This document shows, in pieces, positions 4,303-11,002 of a stretch of DNA of 11,002 bases (position 1 is the first letter of the stretch; each line of letters starts with the position of its first letter). The notes beneath the pieces were generated by a model. It had not been told where the DNA came from. It was given only the letters and a program-made list of their open reading frames with translations, and did not search any database. A program made the position numbers and the translations under genes. Source of the DNA: Candidatus Omnitrophota bacterium (GTDB lineage Bacteria; Omnitrophota; Koll11; Aquiviventales; Aquiviventaceae); the NCBI GenBank assembly GCA_023247285.1, contig JAHFGU010000009.1, positions 1 through 11,002 on the forward strand, written 5' to 3'.

Positions 4303-7300
4303 TGAGACGGTGGCCGATGCCGAGCTTGCTCGCTCGCATTTCCTCGAAGCGGCCGGGCGGGCAAATTGCGACCTTTCTCCTGCTGCTCGTGATGGTCGTG
4401 CTGATTTTCGCTCTGGTAGTGATGAATCTCGGGCGGGTGGCGTCGAGCTCCACGACGGTGGCCAACGCGGCGGACGGTGCCGCGCTCTCCATCGCTTCGC
4501 AGCTGGCCTCACGCTCGAATCAGCTGTGCTATGGGATCGGCAAGAAGACCGGTGAGTGCCTGACGGAGCGGTGCCAGAAAACCGGGATTTTGCCCGTGGT
4601 CCTGGCCGTCATTGCCGCGGTGGTGGTGACGATTGCGACGGGCGGGTTCGGGGCGCCGCTCAGCATGCATATGGTCACCCATATGCTGCTGCCGGCCATC
4701 ATCGCGGGCGCAGCCGGCGGGGCCATCGGCGGGGCCATCACCGGCACCGGGACCGTCAAGGGCGCTCTGTGGGGCGCGATGATCGGGGCCGGCATCGCCG
4801 GCGCCTCAGGGATCGCCGGGCATGGATTTCTGGGTCACCTGGGGACCGTCGCGAAAACTCCACTGCAAGTAACTCTATCTGGGGCTGCGACGCTTGGTGA
4901 TACAACGATCAAGGTCGCCGCGGCGTCCGCGGTGTACACGGGGCTGGGATCAGGTCTTGCAGCCGGGTTTGCCGGGGCTGTCGCCGCAGATGCCATCCAT
5001 CAGAACTACATGATCGATCAGGCGATCGGAGAGCGGTTCGCGACCGCGGCCAAGGCGCTCAACGGCTTGCCGGATTACGAGCAGATCCGGGAAGGGGCGC
5101 TGTTTCAGGCGCTGGCGCAAACGGTGGATGACCCAAACTTCACGGGCCAGCAATGCCATTGGGTCGATCCAGCAGGCACCACGCTCAACATCGCCGTCGG
5201 GGGCGATCCGTTCGATTCGGATGCGGACGGCAACACCCGGGAAAAGATCCCGTGCTTCCAGTATTGGTGGGACCGGCGCAGCCAGCTGCTGATTGCGGGC
5301 CTGAAGCGCGAAGGGCCCGGCGATATCATCAGGCTGTACCTTGACAGCCGAAGCGGGCTGATCACGGAGTTTCGGAATCGCGCGCGGGAATTTCTGCACG
5401 AGCTCGAGCGCACGGAGATCGAGTGCCCGTGCAAGCAGACGGAGACCGGGGTGAATCCCGAAGGCCGTCTCATGCAGGTGTGGCGCGCGTTTGACAAGCA
5501 GCTCGGCACGGGCGCCGTGGGGTTCTGGAAGCCTGGGCCTGACCAAGCCGGGGCGCGCGCGTGGTACGAGCTGGACACCTGCCCATCGTGCGACACCACC
5601 CCACCCCCTGAGGGCTGGGATTCGGCAGATGCGGTGCGCCTGACGTATGAACAGCTCCTGGAGTATCTCAAGGCGCTGATCTGGAACGTTGAGCTGTTCG
5701 GCGGCGAGAGTGAAGCCGCGTTTATTTATGAGCTTCGCTATTATCAAAATTGGTTTCCCCACCTCTACAACCCCACCCAAGAGGAGGAAACAAACGGGAG
5801 CTTCCACACCCTGTTCGGGGCCGTCCTCGACGGCGATGACGGACTCGTGGGGATGAGGAAATGGCCCGAGCAGACCCTCATGGCGCAAAGCCGGCTGCCG
5901 GGCTGCTCCATCGACTACGGCTCGTATCCGGCCATGGAGTCCGTGACCTCGAGGCCGCCGGATCCGCCCACTTGCGCGAACGAAGAGCCGATCGATAACT
6001 GCACGTGGGATCAGCCTGAGGTGGCGACCGAAAACGGCGTGCACTTCCGCGACAACCAGTTCACCGATCCCGCCGCCCCGCCCGGCTTCCCCGGGCCGAC
6101 CTGCAAGATCGACGCAGGCCACCGGACGAACCTCTTGAACCAGATGGCCGCCGTGGGACAGCGGGTCAAGGAGCTGCCCGCGTACATCGCCGCCAACCTG
6201 CAACGGCTGGTGCCGGTCACCTGCGCGGAAGGGGCGTTTGATCCCGACTCAGTGAAGGTATCGAATCTCCAGGTGGCGTTGGACAACCCGCCGGCCACGC
6301 TGAAATACCGCTTCGACTATTCGTATAAGTGCGCCGGCATCGGCAGAGCATGTAACGATGCCAAGGAACTCGCGTGCGGCGAAGGGGAAGCCTGCCCGAC
6401 GTGCGAATGCGATCCGAACTCGCCAGGACCGAATTGTCGGTTGACCAGCAGCAACATTACGCGGAATGATTCCACGTGCGTTACATGCGACTACTGCTGC
6501 GCAACGGGGCTGGATCCCATCACCGGCCTCCCAGTCTGCACCGCGACGTGCCAGGCGCCCGTGGGTAGCTGCTCCTTTGAGAAGTCGAACGTCTATGCGT
6601 GCAGAACCGAGGGACAGAGCCCGGTGATCCCGGAAGATATCGCGGCGCCGAATGTGCGCATCCCCAGCCCGCTCATGCCGGCTGGGACCTTCCTCGGCAT
6701 CCTGGGCCAGATGCAGGCTACCGTCCGCCCACTGCCGTTTTCGTTCGCCACAATCAACGCCGATACGAAGGATGAGCTGACCCCCCTGCTCGAGCTTCTG
6801 GATGACCAAGTCAGGTATGTCCAAGGCTTCCGGTCAAATCTAGAGGCGATGTACGCGCAGTTGCAAGGGTTGAGCAGCAAGATCCCGCCGGCGCAGGATG
6901 GGCGACTGCCGAATCCGAACCAGCTGGTGCCGCCTGCCGACTGGCCGCTGTTTGGCACGGTCTATAACGGGCGGTACGCATGGGAAGACACGCACGGCCA
7001 GCACACCGTGGAGGTGGAGATCGGGCCCTTCCACCTCGCCTTTACCGAGAAGCGCAAGCATGGGAGCATCTGGAAGGGCAGGGTGTGCTTGGAGCTGATC
7101 GATTACTGCGACGGACTGGACGCGGGGGATTCGAAGAATCGGGAGAACTGCAACGACAAGTGCTGCTACGAATTTGACAAGGGTCACTTGCCGGGGGATA
7201 CCTTCGTGCGCATCACGCGCACCGACCCCCGGGGGCCGGAGATGGGCCTGCTGTGGCGGCTCAATCCGTTAGGGTTGCGGACGCGGAAGACCGCCAGAGT

Positions 7301-7346
7301 CAGGTACCATACGCAGTTCGTCGGACTGGAGTCCACGCGCAACTGA
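4299..7346 (+). CDS. Very large TadG-like pilus assembly protein
   Basis: A 1015-residue protein from ATG 4299, chosen because it overlaps the previous stop as ATGA; a second ATG follows at 4302. The N-terminus matches TadG-like proteins: basic residues, G-G-Q22, a hydrophobic helix at about 23-45, then AADGAALS at 57-64, the position of the family's AADAAALA motif. TadG acts in Flp pilus biogenesis at the envelope. Next is a Gly/Ala-rich hydrophobic stretch (about 97-185) with repeated GxxxG-like spacing, which may be membrane-embedded. Residues 306-311 read DSDADG, a calcium-loop pattern. A cysteine-rich block lies at about 677-767 with CxxC and CC pairs, and more cysteines occur at 77, 87, 92 and in CPC/CPSC motifs. 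Tad-type proteins are usually 400-600 residues and often have a VWA domain; I see no clear MIDAS motif. Confidence 0.68.
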   Translation: MMRRWPMPSLLARISSKRPGGQIATFLLLLVMVVLIFALVVMNLGRVASSSTTVANAADGAALSIASQLASRSNQLCYGIGKKTGECLTERCQKTGILPVVLAVIAAVVVTIATGGFGAPLSMHMVTHMLLPAIIAGAAGGAIGGAITGTGTVKGALWGAMIGAGIAGASGIAGHGFLGHLGTVAKTPLQVTLSGAATLGDTTIKVAAASAVYTGLGSGLAAGFAGAVAADAIHQNYMIDQAIGERFATAAKALNGLPDYEQIREGALFQALAQTVDDPNFTGQQCHWVDPAGTTLNIAVGGDPFDSDADGNTREKIPCFQYWWDRRSQLLIAGLKREGPGDIIRLYLDSRSGLITEFRNRAREFLHELERTEIECPCKQTETGVNPEGRLMQVWRAFDKQLGTGAVGFWKPGPDQAGARAWYELDTCPSCDTTPPPEGWDSADAVRLTYEQLLEYLKALIWNVELFGGESEAAFIYELRYYQNWFPHLYNPTQEEETNGSFHTLFGAVLDGDDGLVGMRKWPEQTLMAQSRLPGCSIDYGSYPAMESVTSRPPDPPTCANEEPIDNCTWDQPEVATENGVHFRDNQFTDPAAPPGFPGPTCKIDAGHRTNLLNQMAAVGQRVKELPAYIAANLQRLVPVTCAEGAFDPDSVKVSNLQVALDNPPATLKYRFDYSYKCAGIGRACNDAKELACGEGEACPTCECDPNSPGPNCRLTSSNITRNDSTCVTCDYCCATGLDPITGLPVCTATCQAPVGSCSFEKSNVYACRTEGQSPVIPEDIAAPNVRIPSPLMPAGTFLGILGQMQATVRPLPFSFATINADTKDELTPLLELLDDQVRYVQGFRSNLEAMYAQLQGLSSKIPPAQDGRLPNPNQLVPPADWPLFGTVYNGRYAWEDTHGQHTVEVEIGPFHLAFTEKRKHGSIWKGRVCLELIDYCDGLDAGDSKNRENCNDKCCYEFDKGHLPGDTFVRITRTDPRGPEMGLLWRLNPLGLRTRKTARVRYHTQFVGLESTRN

Positions 7347-7798
7347 TGGACAAACCCACGGGCGCGCTGCTGGGGTACGGGGCCATGGTGATCCTGGCGG
7401 TGGCCGGGCTGGCATGGGCGATGCGGGCGGTGAGCCACGACGAGGCGGCTTGGTGCCGCCGGGTGTTTGCCGGGTTGGCCGCCGGCCGGCTGTACGTCCA
7501 AGGGGATGTGAACTGGGAGCGGCTGAAGGCGTTGGGCGCCGATGTGGGGGAGGACTATCGCGCACTACCCAACGAGCGGGAGCGGGCCAATTTCCGACGG
7601 GCGTTCATCACGAGGTTTGCGTCCAGTTTCCAAGGCGCGAAAGGCCGGGTGCAGGATTTCACCGGCTGGCGATCGCAGGGCCGGGATGACGAGGGTCGGC
7701 TCATTGTGGCGGTCGATTATCCGGCGAAACAGCAGACGCTGCTGGTGACCGTCTCGGAGCTGGGGCAGCGGCGCGTGGATGCGCTGCAATGGCAGTGA
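7346..7798 (+). CDS. Unidentified single-span membrane protein in tad operon
   Basis: A 150-residue protein I do not recognise. The start ATG 7346 overlaps the preceding TGA by one base (TGATG), indicating coupling. One hydrophobic segment spans about residues 7-27, then a soluble domain with one cysteine (Cys37), an Arg/Glu-rich helical middle (about 55-95) and a C-terminal part of alternating hydrophobic residues (LIVAVDYP, TLLVTVSEL) that suggests beta strands. The layout, a short N-terminus, one helix and an alpha/beta domain, is compatible with a minor pseudopilin or an inner-membrane assembly factor, but no G|xxxxE site is present. Its place between TadG-like and a pilin-like gene implies a pilus role by association only. 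Confidence 0.6.
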   Translation: MDKPTGALLGYGAMVILAVAGLAWAMRAVSHDEAAWCRRVFAGLAAGRLYVQGDVNWERLKALGADVGEDYRALPNERERANFRRAFITRFASSFQGAKGRVQDFTGWRSQGRDDEGRLIVAVDYPAKQQTLLVTVSELGQRRVDALQWQ

Positions 7799-8385
7799 AC
7801 CGCCGAGGGGCCGGCGACAAGCGCCGGGCGACAGGGCGGGGAACGTTTTCATCGGAGTATGCGCTGATGGTGGTGCTGATCGCGGCGGCCTCGTACGGGA
7901 TGTTCAGCTACATGTCGCACGCGCTGGCCGGCCGGTGGCGCGGGGTCGGCGACGCGTTCGGCCATGGCCGGCAGTACGAAGGCGGGCCGTGCGGGTCGGA
8001 GGGCGTGATGTGCTGGGCGGTGACCATCGACGCGAAGTATGGCGGAGACAGGTGGAGCGAAAGTGATCCTTGTGGTGGCAATCCATGCGATCCGCAGAAG
8101 CACTGCTGGGCGAGTGAGGTGCATCCTGACGAAATTGAAGATCAGCAGTCTGCATCCTGTTTCTGGGCGCCATTCACCGGTTATGGTTTGAGCCAGGCAG
8201 AAGCTGAACAGAACGCCAGAGCGGGCATCCAAGCCTTATGCCCGAACCATAACGGTCCATGTCCAGAGGCGTGTTATTGGAGGGGCAACGTGCTTGACGG
8301 CCTCGGTCGGGTGTTAGGACCAACGGGATATCTCTGCATGCGAGTCAAGTCATTCAAACAAGTCTGCCGGAGCAGTTGTCCGTGA
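7789..8385 (+). CDS. Cysteine-rich type IVb pilin-like protein
   Basis: A 198-residue protein with a pilin-type N-terminus: basic leader of 18 residues ending TGRG, predicted cleavage G18|T19, Glu23 at +5, Tyr24 at +6 (TFSSEYALMVVL), hydrophobic helix about 24-43. Soon after comes VGDAF...RQYEGG, which recalls the VGD and QYEP positions of type A pilins A1/A2, so it may derive from that type. The ectodomain has 12 cysteines, in pairs such as DPCGGNPC, which would suit a disulfide-stabilised tip or adhesin subunit (inference). The 3' part of the gene (about 8050-8385) looks poorer in GC than its neighbours. The start overlaps the previous gene; GTG 7795 (GTGA overlap) is an alternative. Confidence 0.65.
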   Translation: MAVNRRGAGDKRRATGRGTFSSEYALMVVLIAAASYGMFSYMSHALAGRWRGVGDAFGHGRQYEGGPCGSEGVMCWAVTIDAKYGGDRWSESDPCGGNPCDPQKHCWASEVHPDEIEDQQSASCFWAPFTGYGLSQAEAEQNARAGIQALCPNHNGPCPEACYWRGNVLDGLGRVLGPTGYLCMRVKSFKQVCRSSCP

Positions 8386-8392
8386 GGCGCTG

Positions 8393-9268
8393 ATGGACAT
8401 CCAGGCCGCACAACTCTATTGCGTGGCGATGACGACGACGGGCGCCGGGGCCGTCGCCGTCTACCCGAGCCTCGTGCGCGCAATCGAGCGCTGGACGCAG
8501 CCGATCGCCGACTACCAGGCAGGGAAGGTCAGCCGGGCCGCGCGCCTGCTGGACGACATCTTCATGGAGGTCAAACCCACCTGGCTCAAGGCGGCCTACG
8601 GCCTCGGGCCGGTGGCGGTGGGATTTCTCATCTACGTGCTGTTCCAGAGCCTGCCGATCGCGATCCTCGCCGCCGTGGCCGGCATCATCGTGCCGGATCT
8701 GATCGTGCGGCAGGTCAAGGCGGCCAGGAAGAACAAGTTCCGCGGGCAGCTGGTCGACACGCTCTTCCTCCTGGCCAGCAGCATGAAGGCGGGGCTCTCG
8801 CTGCCGCAGGCCTTCGAAGTGGTGGAGGCGGAGATGCCCCCGCCGGTCTCGCAGGAATTCGGGCTGATGCTCAAAGCGCACCGCGTGGGCCGCACCTTCG
8901 AGGAAGCGCTGCAGCGCCTCAACGAGCGGATGAGCTGCGAGGAGGTGGAGCTGATCACGACCGCACTCCTGGTGGCCCGGGAGACCGGCGGCGACGTCAC
9001 GACGATCATCCAGCAGCTGATCATGACCATCCGCGAAAAGAAGAAGGTGCTGGACAAGGTAAAGACGCTCACGCTGCAGGGCAAGCTGCAGGCCTACATC
9101 ATGAGCTTCCTGCCGGTGGGCTTCGCGGTCTTCATCAAGGCGTTCAACCCCACCTATTTTGATCCGCTGCTGCACTATCCGGTCGGCCACCTGCTCGTCG
9201 GGATCGCCGTGCTGTTGTGGCTCTGCGGCATGGTGCTGCTGCTGAAGCTCTCCAAGGTGGATATCTGA
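8393..9268 (+). CDS. tadB: TadB-like inner-membrane platform protein (T2SSF/GspF domain)
   Basis: A 291-residue membrane protein of the type II secretion F (GspF/PilC) superfamily. With TadC it forms the platform that couples the TadA ATPase to pilin polymerisation. Membrane segments are at about 71-85, 86-104, 233-250 and 265-287. The cytoplasmic T2SSF domain lies at about 117-235 and includes QLVDTLFLLASSMKAGLSL, a family-typical helix in which the chain is presented as a small bundle, and LVARETGGDV. The helix 226-240 leads back into the membrane. Length and topology fit TadB, which usually has about 300 residues. It starts 7 bases after the previous stop, and its own stop overlaps the next start by one base. 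The gene symbol is assigned by order (first of the B-C pair) and family resemblance. Confidence 0.85.
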   Translation: MDIQAAQLYCVAMTTTGAGAVAVYPSLVRAIERWTQPIADYQAGKVSRAARLLDDIFMEVKPTWLKAAYGLGPVAVGFLIYVLFQSLPIAILAAVAGIIVPDLIVRQVKAARKNKFRGQLVDTLFLLASSMKAGLSLPQAFEVVEAEMPPPVSQEFGLMLKAHRVGRTFEEALQRLNERMSCEEVELITTALLVARETGGDVTTIIQQLIMTIREKKKVLDKVKTLTLQGKLQAYIMSFLPVGFAVFIKAFNPTYFDPLLHYPVGHLLVGIAVLLWLCGMVLLLKLSKVDI

Positions 9269-10206
9269 TGAGCGCCTCGCTTGCGACGATCCAGCCGATG
9301 ATCAATCAGGCGCTGCTGGTCGTGATTGATGCGATGGGATTCCTGTCGCTGGCATGCCTGGCCTGGGCGGTCTTCCCGCAGCCGGCCCTCGAGCTGCCCG
9401 GCTTCATCGGCGGCCAGGACGATCCAGCGCTCGGCCCGGGCGGCCGGCCGAGGCGGCGCCGGGCGCTGAAGCGCCTGGTGGCCCGCCTGGGCAGGGCCAT
9501 CACGCGCGGCGAGATCATGGGCGAGCTGGCCAAACCGAGGCTCATCTACACCGGTTCGCAGATGACCGTGCTGGAGTTCAACGGCGTGCGGGTGCTCTGC
9601 GGGCTCTTCGGCGCGTTCGCAGGGCTGGTGCTGCTGCGCGACTTCAAGCAGCTGCCGCCGTCCCTGGTGATCATCGCCGTGGCCGTGGGGCTGCTCGCGC
9701 CGAGCCTGTGGCTGAAGGCCAAGGTCGCCGCGCGGCAAAAGGCGATCCTGCGGTTGCTGCCCGAGATGGTGGATCTGCTCTCCCTGTGCATCGGCGCCGG
9801 GCTGGACTTCTTGATGGCGCTGAACAAGGTGGTGAGCCTCAAGAAGATCCAGAAGGAGCCGCTCATCGAAGAGCTGGCGGTCGCCTTGCAGGAGATCAAG
9901 TTCGGCAAACGCCGCATGGAGGCCCTGAAGGCGATGGCCAAGCGGGTGAATCTGCCGGAGATCTCCTCCTTCGTGCGCACCGTGACACAGGCGGATCGGA
10001 TGGGCACGCCGGTCGGCGAGGTGCTCGCCATGCACTCGGAGGACGTCCGCGGCGGGCGGCTGATGCGGGCGGAGCGGGAGGCGCTGAAAGCGCCGATCAA
10101 AATTCTCGTTCCGCTCATCTTCTTCATCATGCCGTGCGTGGCGATCGTGGTTGGGGCACCCATCTTCATCCAGTTTATGACGCAGAGCCCGTTTGGGAAA
10201 CAGTGA
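9268..10206 (+). CDS. tadC: TadC-like inner-membrane platform protein (T2SSF/GspF domain)
   Basis: A 312-residue protein, second of the T2SSF pair. Membrane segments are at about 12-37, 107-123, 131-148 and 277-304. A basic, Arg-rich cytoplasmic stretch (about 60-80) follows the first. The T2SSF domain (about 160-290) contains LLPEMVDLLSLCIGAGLDF, the form typical of TadC, and later RMGTPVGEVL and an AEREALKAPIK-(I)-LVPL segment, also characteristic. It probably pairs with TadB to make the pilus platform. The start ATG 9268 overlaps the TadB stop (TGATG) and is preferred to an upstream GTG at 9217 inside TadB. It is the last clear pilus gene in the window; an 83-bp gap follows. Confidence 0.85.
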   Translation: MSASLATIQPMINQALLVVIDAMGFLSLACLAWAVFPQPALELPGFIGGQDDPALGPGGRPRRRRALKRLVARLGRAITRGEIMGELAKPRLIYTGSQMTVLEFNGVRVLCGLFGAFAGLVLLRDFKQLPPSLVIIAVAVGLLAPSLWLKAKVAARQKAILRLLPEMVDLLSLCIGAGLDFLMALNKVVSLKKIQKEPLIEELAVALQEIKFGKRRMEALKAMAKRVNLPEISSFVRTVTQADRMGTPVGEVLAMHSEDVRGGRLMRAEREALKAPIKILVPLIFFIMPCVAIVVGAPIFIQFMTQSPFGKQ

Positions 10207-10289
10207 GCGGGCCCAGCCGCAGAGGAAGCGACCTATTCGAATGCCGGGGGGATTGTCGTTCCCTTTAATCATGCAAATTGCAAAACGAT
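10207..10289 (+). promoter_or_regulatory. AT-richer gap between tadC and the next gene; possible weak promoter
   Basis: This is the largest gap in the second half of the window and is visibly richer in A/T near its 3' end. TTTAAT at 10264-10269 is one mismatch from a sigma-70 type -10 box, but no convincing -35 lies 16-18 bases upstream. A weak imperfect hairpin (GGAAGCGAC near 10224 with GTCGTTCC at 10255-10262) encloses it partly. The gap may mark an operon boundary. Evidence is thin. Confidence 0.22.
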
Positions 10290-11002
10290 ATGCGAATCGA
10301 TAAGTGGTTAAAGCTTAAGCGGACGAAGGCCCTGTGCGTCGGGCTGGCGGCCCTGTTCGGGGCTGAGCAGGCGGTCTGGGGCGCTGACGTCAACGCGCTC
10401 CAGGCGCTGCGCGTCTCGGCGGAGCAGGAGCGGCAATTTGATACCGTCCGCTCGGCCGCCGTCATCACCATCTACGATGACCTCTACGGCCGCGCGCCCA
10501 CCAGCCAGGAATTAAAGGAAGCGCTTGAATTTCTGAAGCGCTCGCCGCAGCTGGCCCACCTGGTGGAGCGCCTCTCTGAGTCTCCGGAGTCCCGCTGGCG
10601 CCTGCGCCAGCTCAATCCCGAACGGATCAAGCAGCGCAAGGAAGCCGCGGCCCGCATCAGCGAGGCGGTCAGCCGCCAAGTGGGAGATTTCTTACGGCGG
10701 CCGGCTCAAGGCTCAAGGCTCGAGGCTCGAGGCTACGAGGTCCGCAGCCTTCAGCCTTCAGCCTCGAGCCTTGAGCGCATTCAGATTGCGCCGAACCTGT
10801 CGGTGCAAGCGGAACCGGCTGTCCTGGCGCGCCTGAACGAGGGCACGATCAGCGAGCTGGAGGCCTGGCTCCGCCAGCCCGAGACCTTGTGCTCGAATTG
10901 CGCGCCGAGCGCGTTGGCGCCGATGCTTGGCATGGTGGGCATTCCGGCCTCCCGCGAGACGCTCACTACGCAGGCGTTTCTCGTTGACTACCTCTCCGGC
11001 AA
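10290..11002 (+). CDS. Secreted protein, possible C39-like cysteine peptidase, N-terminal part
   Basis: Open from ATG 10290 through the window end, 237 residues visible. A Sec-type signal peptide fits residues 1-31: basic MRIDKWLKLKRTK, hydrophobic ALCVGLAALFGA, and a WGA|D cleavage region. Residues 60-102 (IYDDLYGRAPTSQELKEALE...SPE) resemble the DUF4214-type repeat pattern Y-x-x-L-x-G-R-x-P-(8)-L. A helical, charged region follows to about 135. Residues 139-163 are encoded by repeat element 4 and look like a linker. Then LCSNCAPSALAPMLGMVGI (200-218) resembles the catalytic Cys region of peptidase C39-like domains (C-G-x-x-A-L-x-x-x-L-x-x-x-G), with Cys204 as candidate nucleophile. The His and Asp partners would be beyond the window. 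The start has no strong ribosome binding site. The peptidase call is inference. Confidence 0.55.
   Translation, partial: MRIDKWLKLKRTKALCVGLAALFGAEQAVWGADVNALQALRVSAEQERQFDTVRSAAVITIYDDLYGRAPTSQELKEALEFLKRSPQLAHLVERLSESPESRWRLRQLNPERIKQRKEAAARISEAVSRQVGDFLRRPAQGSRLEARGYEVRSLQPSASSLERIQIAPNLSVQAEPAVLARLNEGTISELEAWLRQPETLCSNCAPSALAPMLGMVGIPASRETLTTQAFLVDYLSG
10703..10776 (+). repeat. Heptanucleotide inverted-repeat element 4, inside the secreted protein gene
   Basis: The 31-nt left arm (10704-10734: two GCTCAAG, two GCTCGAG, GCT) faces the 31-nt right arm (10746-10776), which is its reverse complement at 26 of 31 positions, around an 11-base loop. Arms consist of the same heptamer family as elements 1-3. 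The frame is kept, encoding QGSRLEARG then LQPSASSLER between two putative domains. Confidence 0.9.

Noticed and set aside
4950..6203. Long open frame on the minus strand (about 417 codons) opposite the TadG-like gene
   Set aside because: High-GC antisense shadow. The + strand frame has a recognisable N-terminus, operon overlaps and a coherent protein; the minus frame shows no domain and disrupts the operon.
8583..8592. Single GGCTCAAGGC within tadB
   Set aside because: Only one unit, encodes conserved-looking WLKAAY residues in the protein, and has no inverted arm; likely chance.
10224..10262. Possible terminator hairpin after tadC
   Set aside because: The stem is short and bulged with a 22-base loop, and CCCTTTAATC replaces a proper T-run.
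10271..10303. Ten-codon open frame (ATG 10271 to TAA) overlapping the start of the secreted protein gene
   Set aside because: No ribosome binding site and no conservation evidence. It could be a leader peptide, but nothing in the sequence supports it.

Overview
The window is an 11-kb, GC-rich stretch read entirely from the + strand. It looks like one large operon of the Tad / Flp (type IVb) pilus class. It opens inside the last codons of an Flp-like pilin. Six further small pilins follow (195-2709), then a TadE-like pseudopilin with a cysteine-rich ectodomain (2693-3931), a short TadE/F-like pseudopilin (3913-4302) and a 1015-residue TadG-like protein (4299-7346). After these come an unidentified single-span protein (7346-7798), a late cysteine-rich pilin-like protein (7789-8385), the paired inner-membrane platform proteins TadB (8393-9268) and TadC (9268-10206), and the start of a secreted protein that may be a C39-like cysteine peptidase (10290 to the window end). 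Several junctions overlap by a few bases (ATGA or TGATG), which implies translational coupling. The TadA ATPase, CpaB, the secretin, TadZ and the prepilin peptidase are not in the window and presumably lie outside it.

The six pilins at 195-2709 fall into two types that alternate three times: A1-B1-A2-B2-A3-B3. Type A carries an MQ-(I/V)-Y-x-KR motif after the hydrophobic helix, and type B carries MS-(I/V)-(F/Y)-MKRGV. All have the Flp-type cleavage pattern G|Q-x-x-x-E-Y, with Glu at +5 of the mature protein. Including the partial pilin, the TadE-like and TadE/F-like proteins and the late pilin-like protein, ten proteins here carry or probably carried this kind of processing site. TadG-like has the hydrophobic helix but no Glu+5.

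The most unusual signal is a set of four heptanucleotide-repeat elements. Direct GGCTCAA / GGCTCGA / GGCTGAA units are followed by their inverted complement (TTGAGCC / TCGAGCC / TTCAGCC), at 1795-1895, 2708-2848, 3937-4079 and 10703-10776. All four are read through in frame. Three sit exactly between the start codon and the prepilin cleavage site of a pilin-class gene, so the extra residues would be removed on processing. The fourth sits in a linker of the downstream secreted protein. Two of the elements share an identical 88-base stretch in exact register with their start codons. Where a perfect inverted arm would create TGA, the genes have AGA, CGA or TCA.

Organism: a Tad platform with many Flp-like pilins points to a Gram-negative-type environmental bacterium with high GC. 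Proteins with GSRLKAQ-like heptads and multi-pilin tad clusters are something I associate with Candidatus Omnitrophota (formerly OP3). This is recollection and inference, not a database result, and other uncultured phyla are possible. No RNA genes, insertion sequences, integrases or CRISPR arrays were seen.
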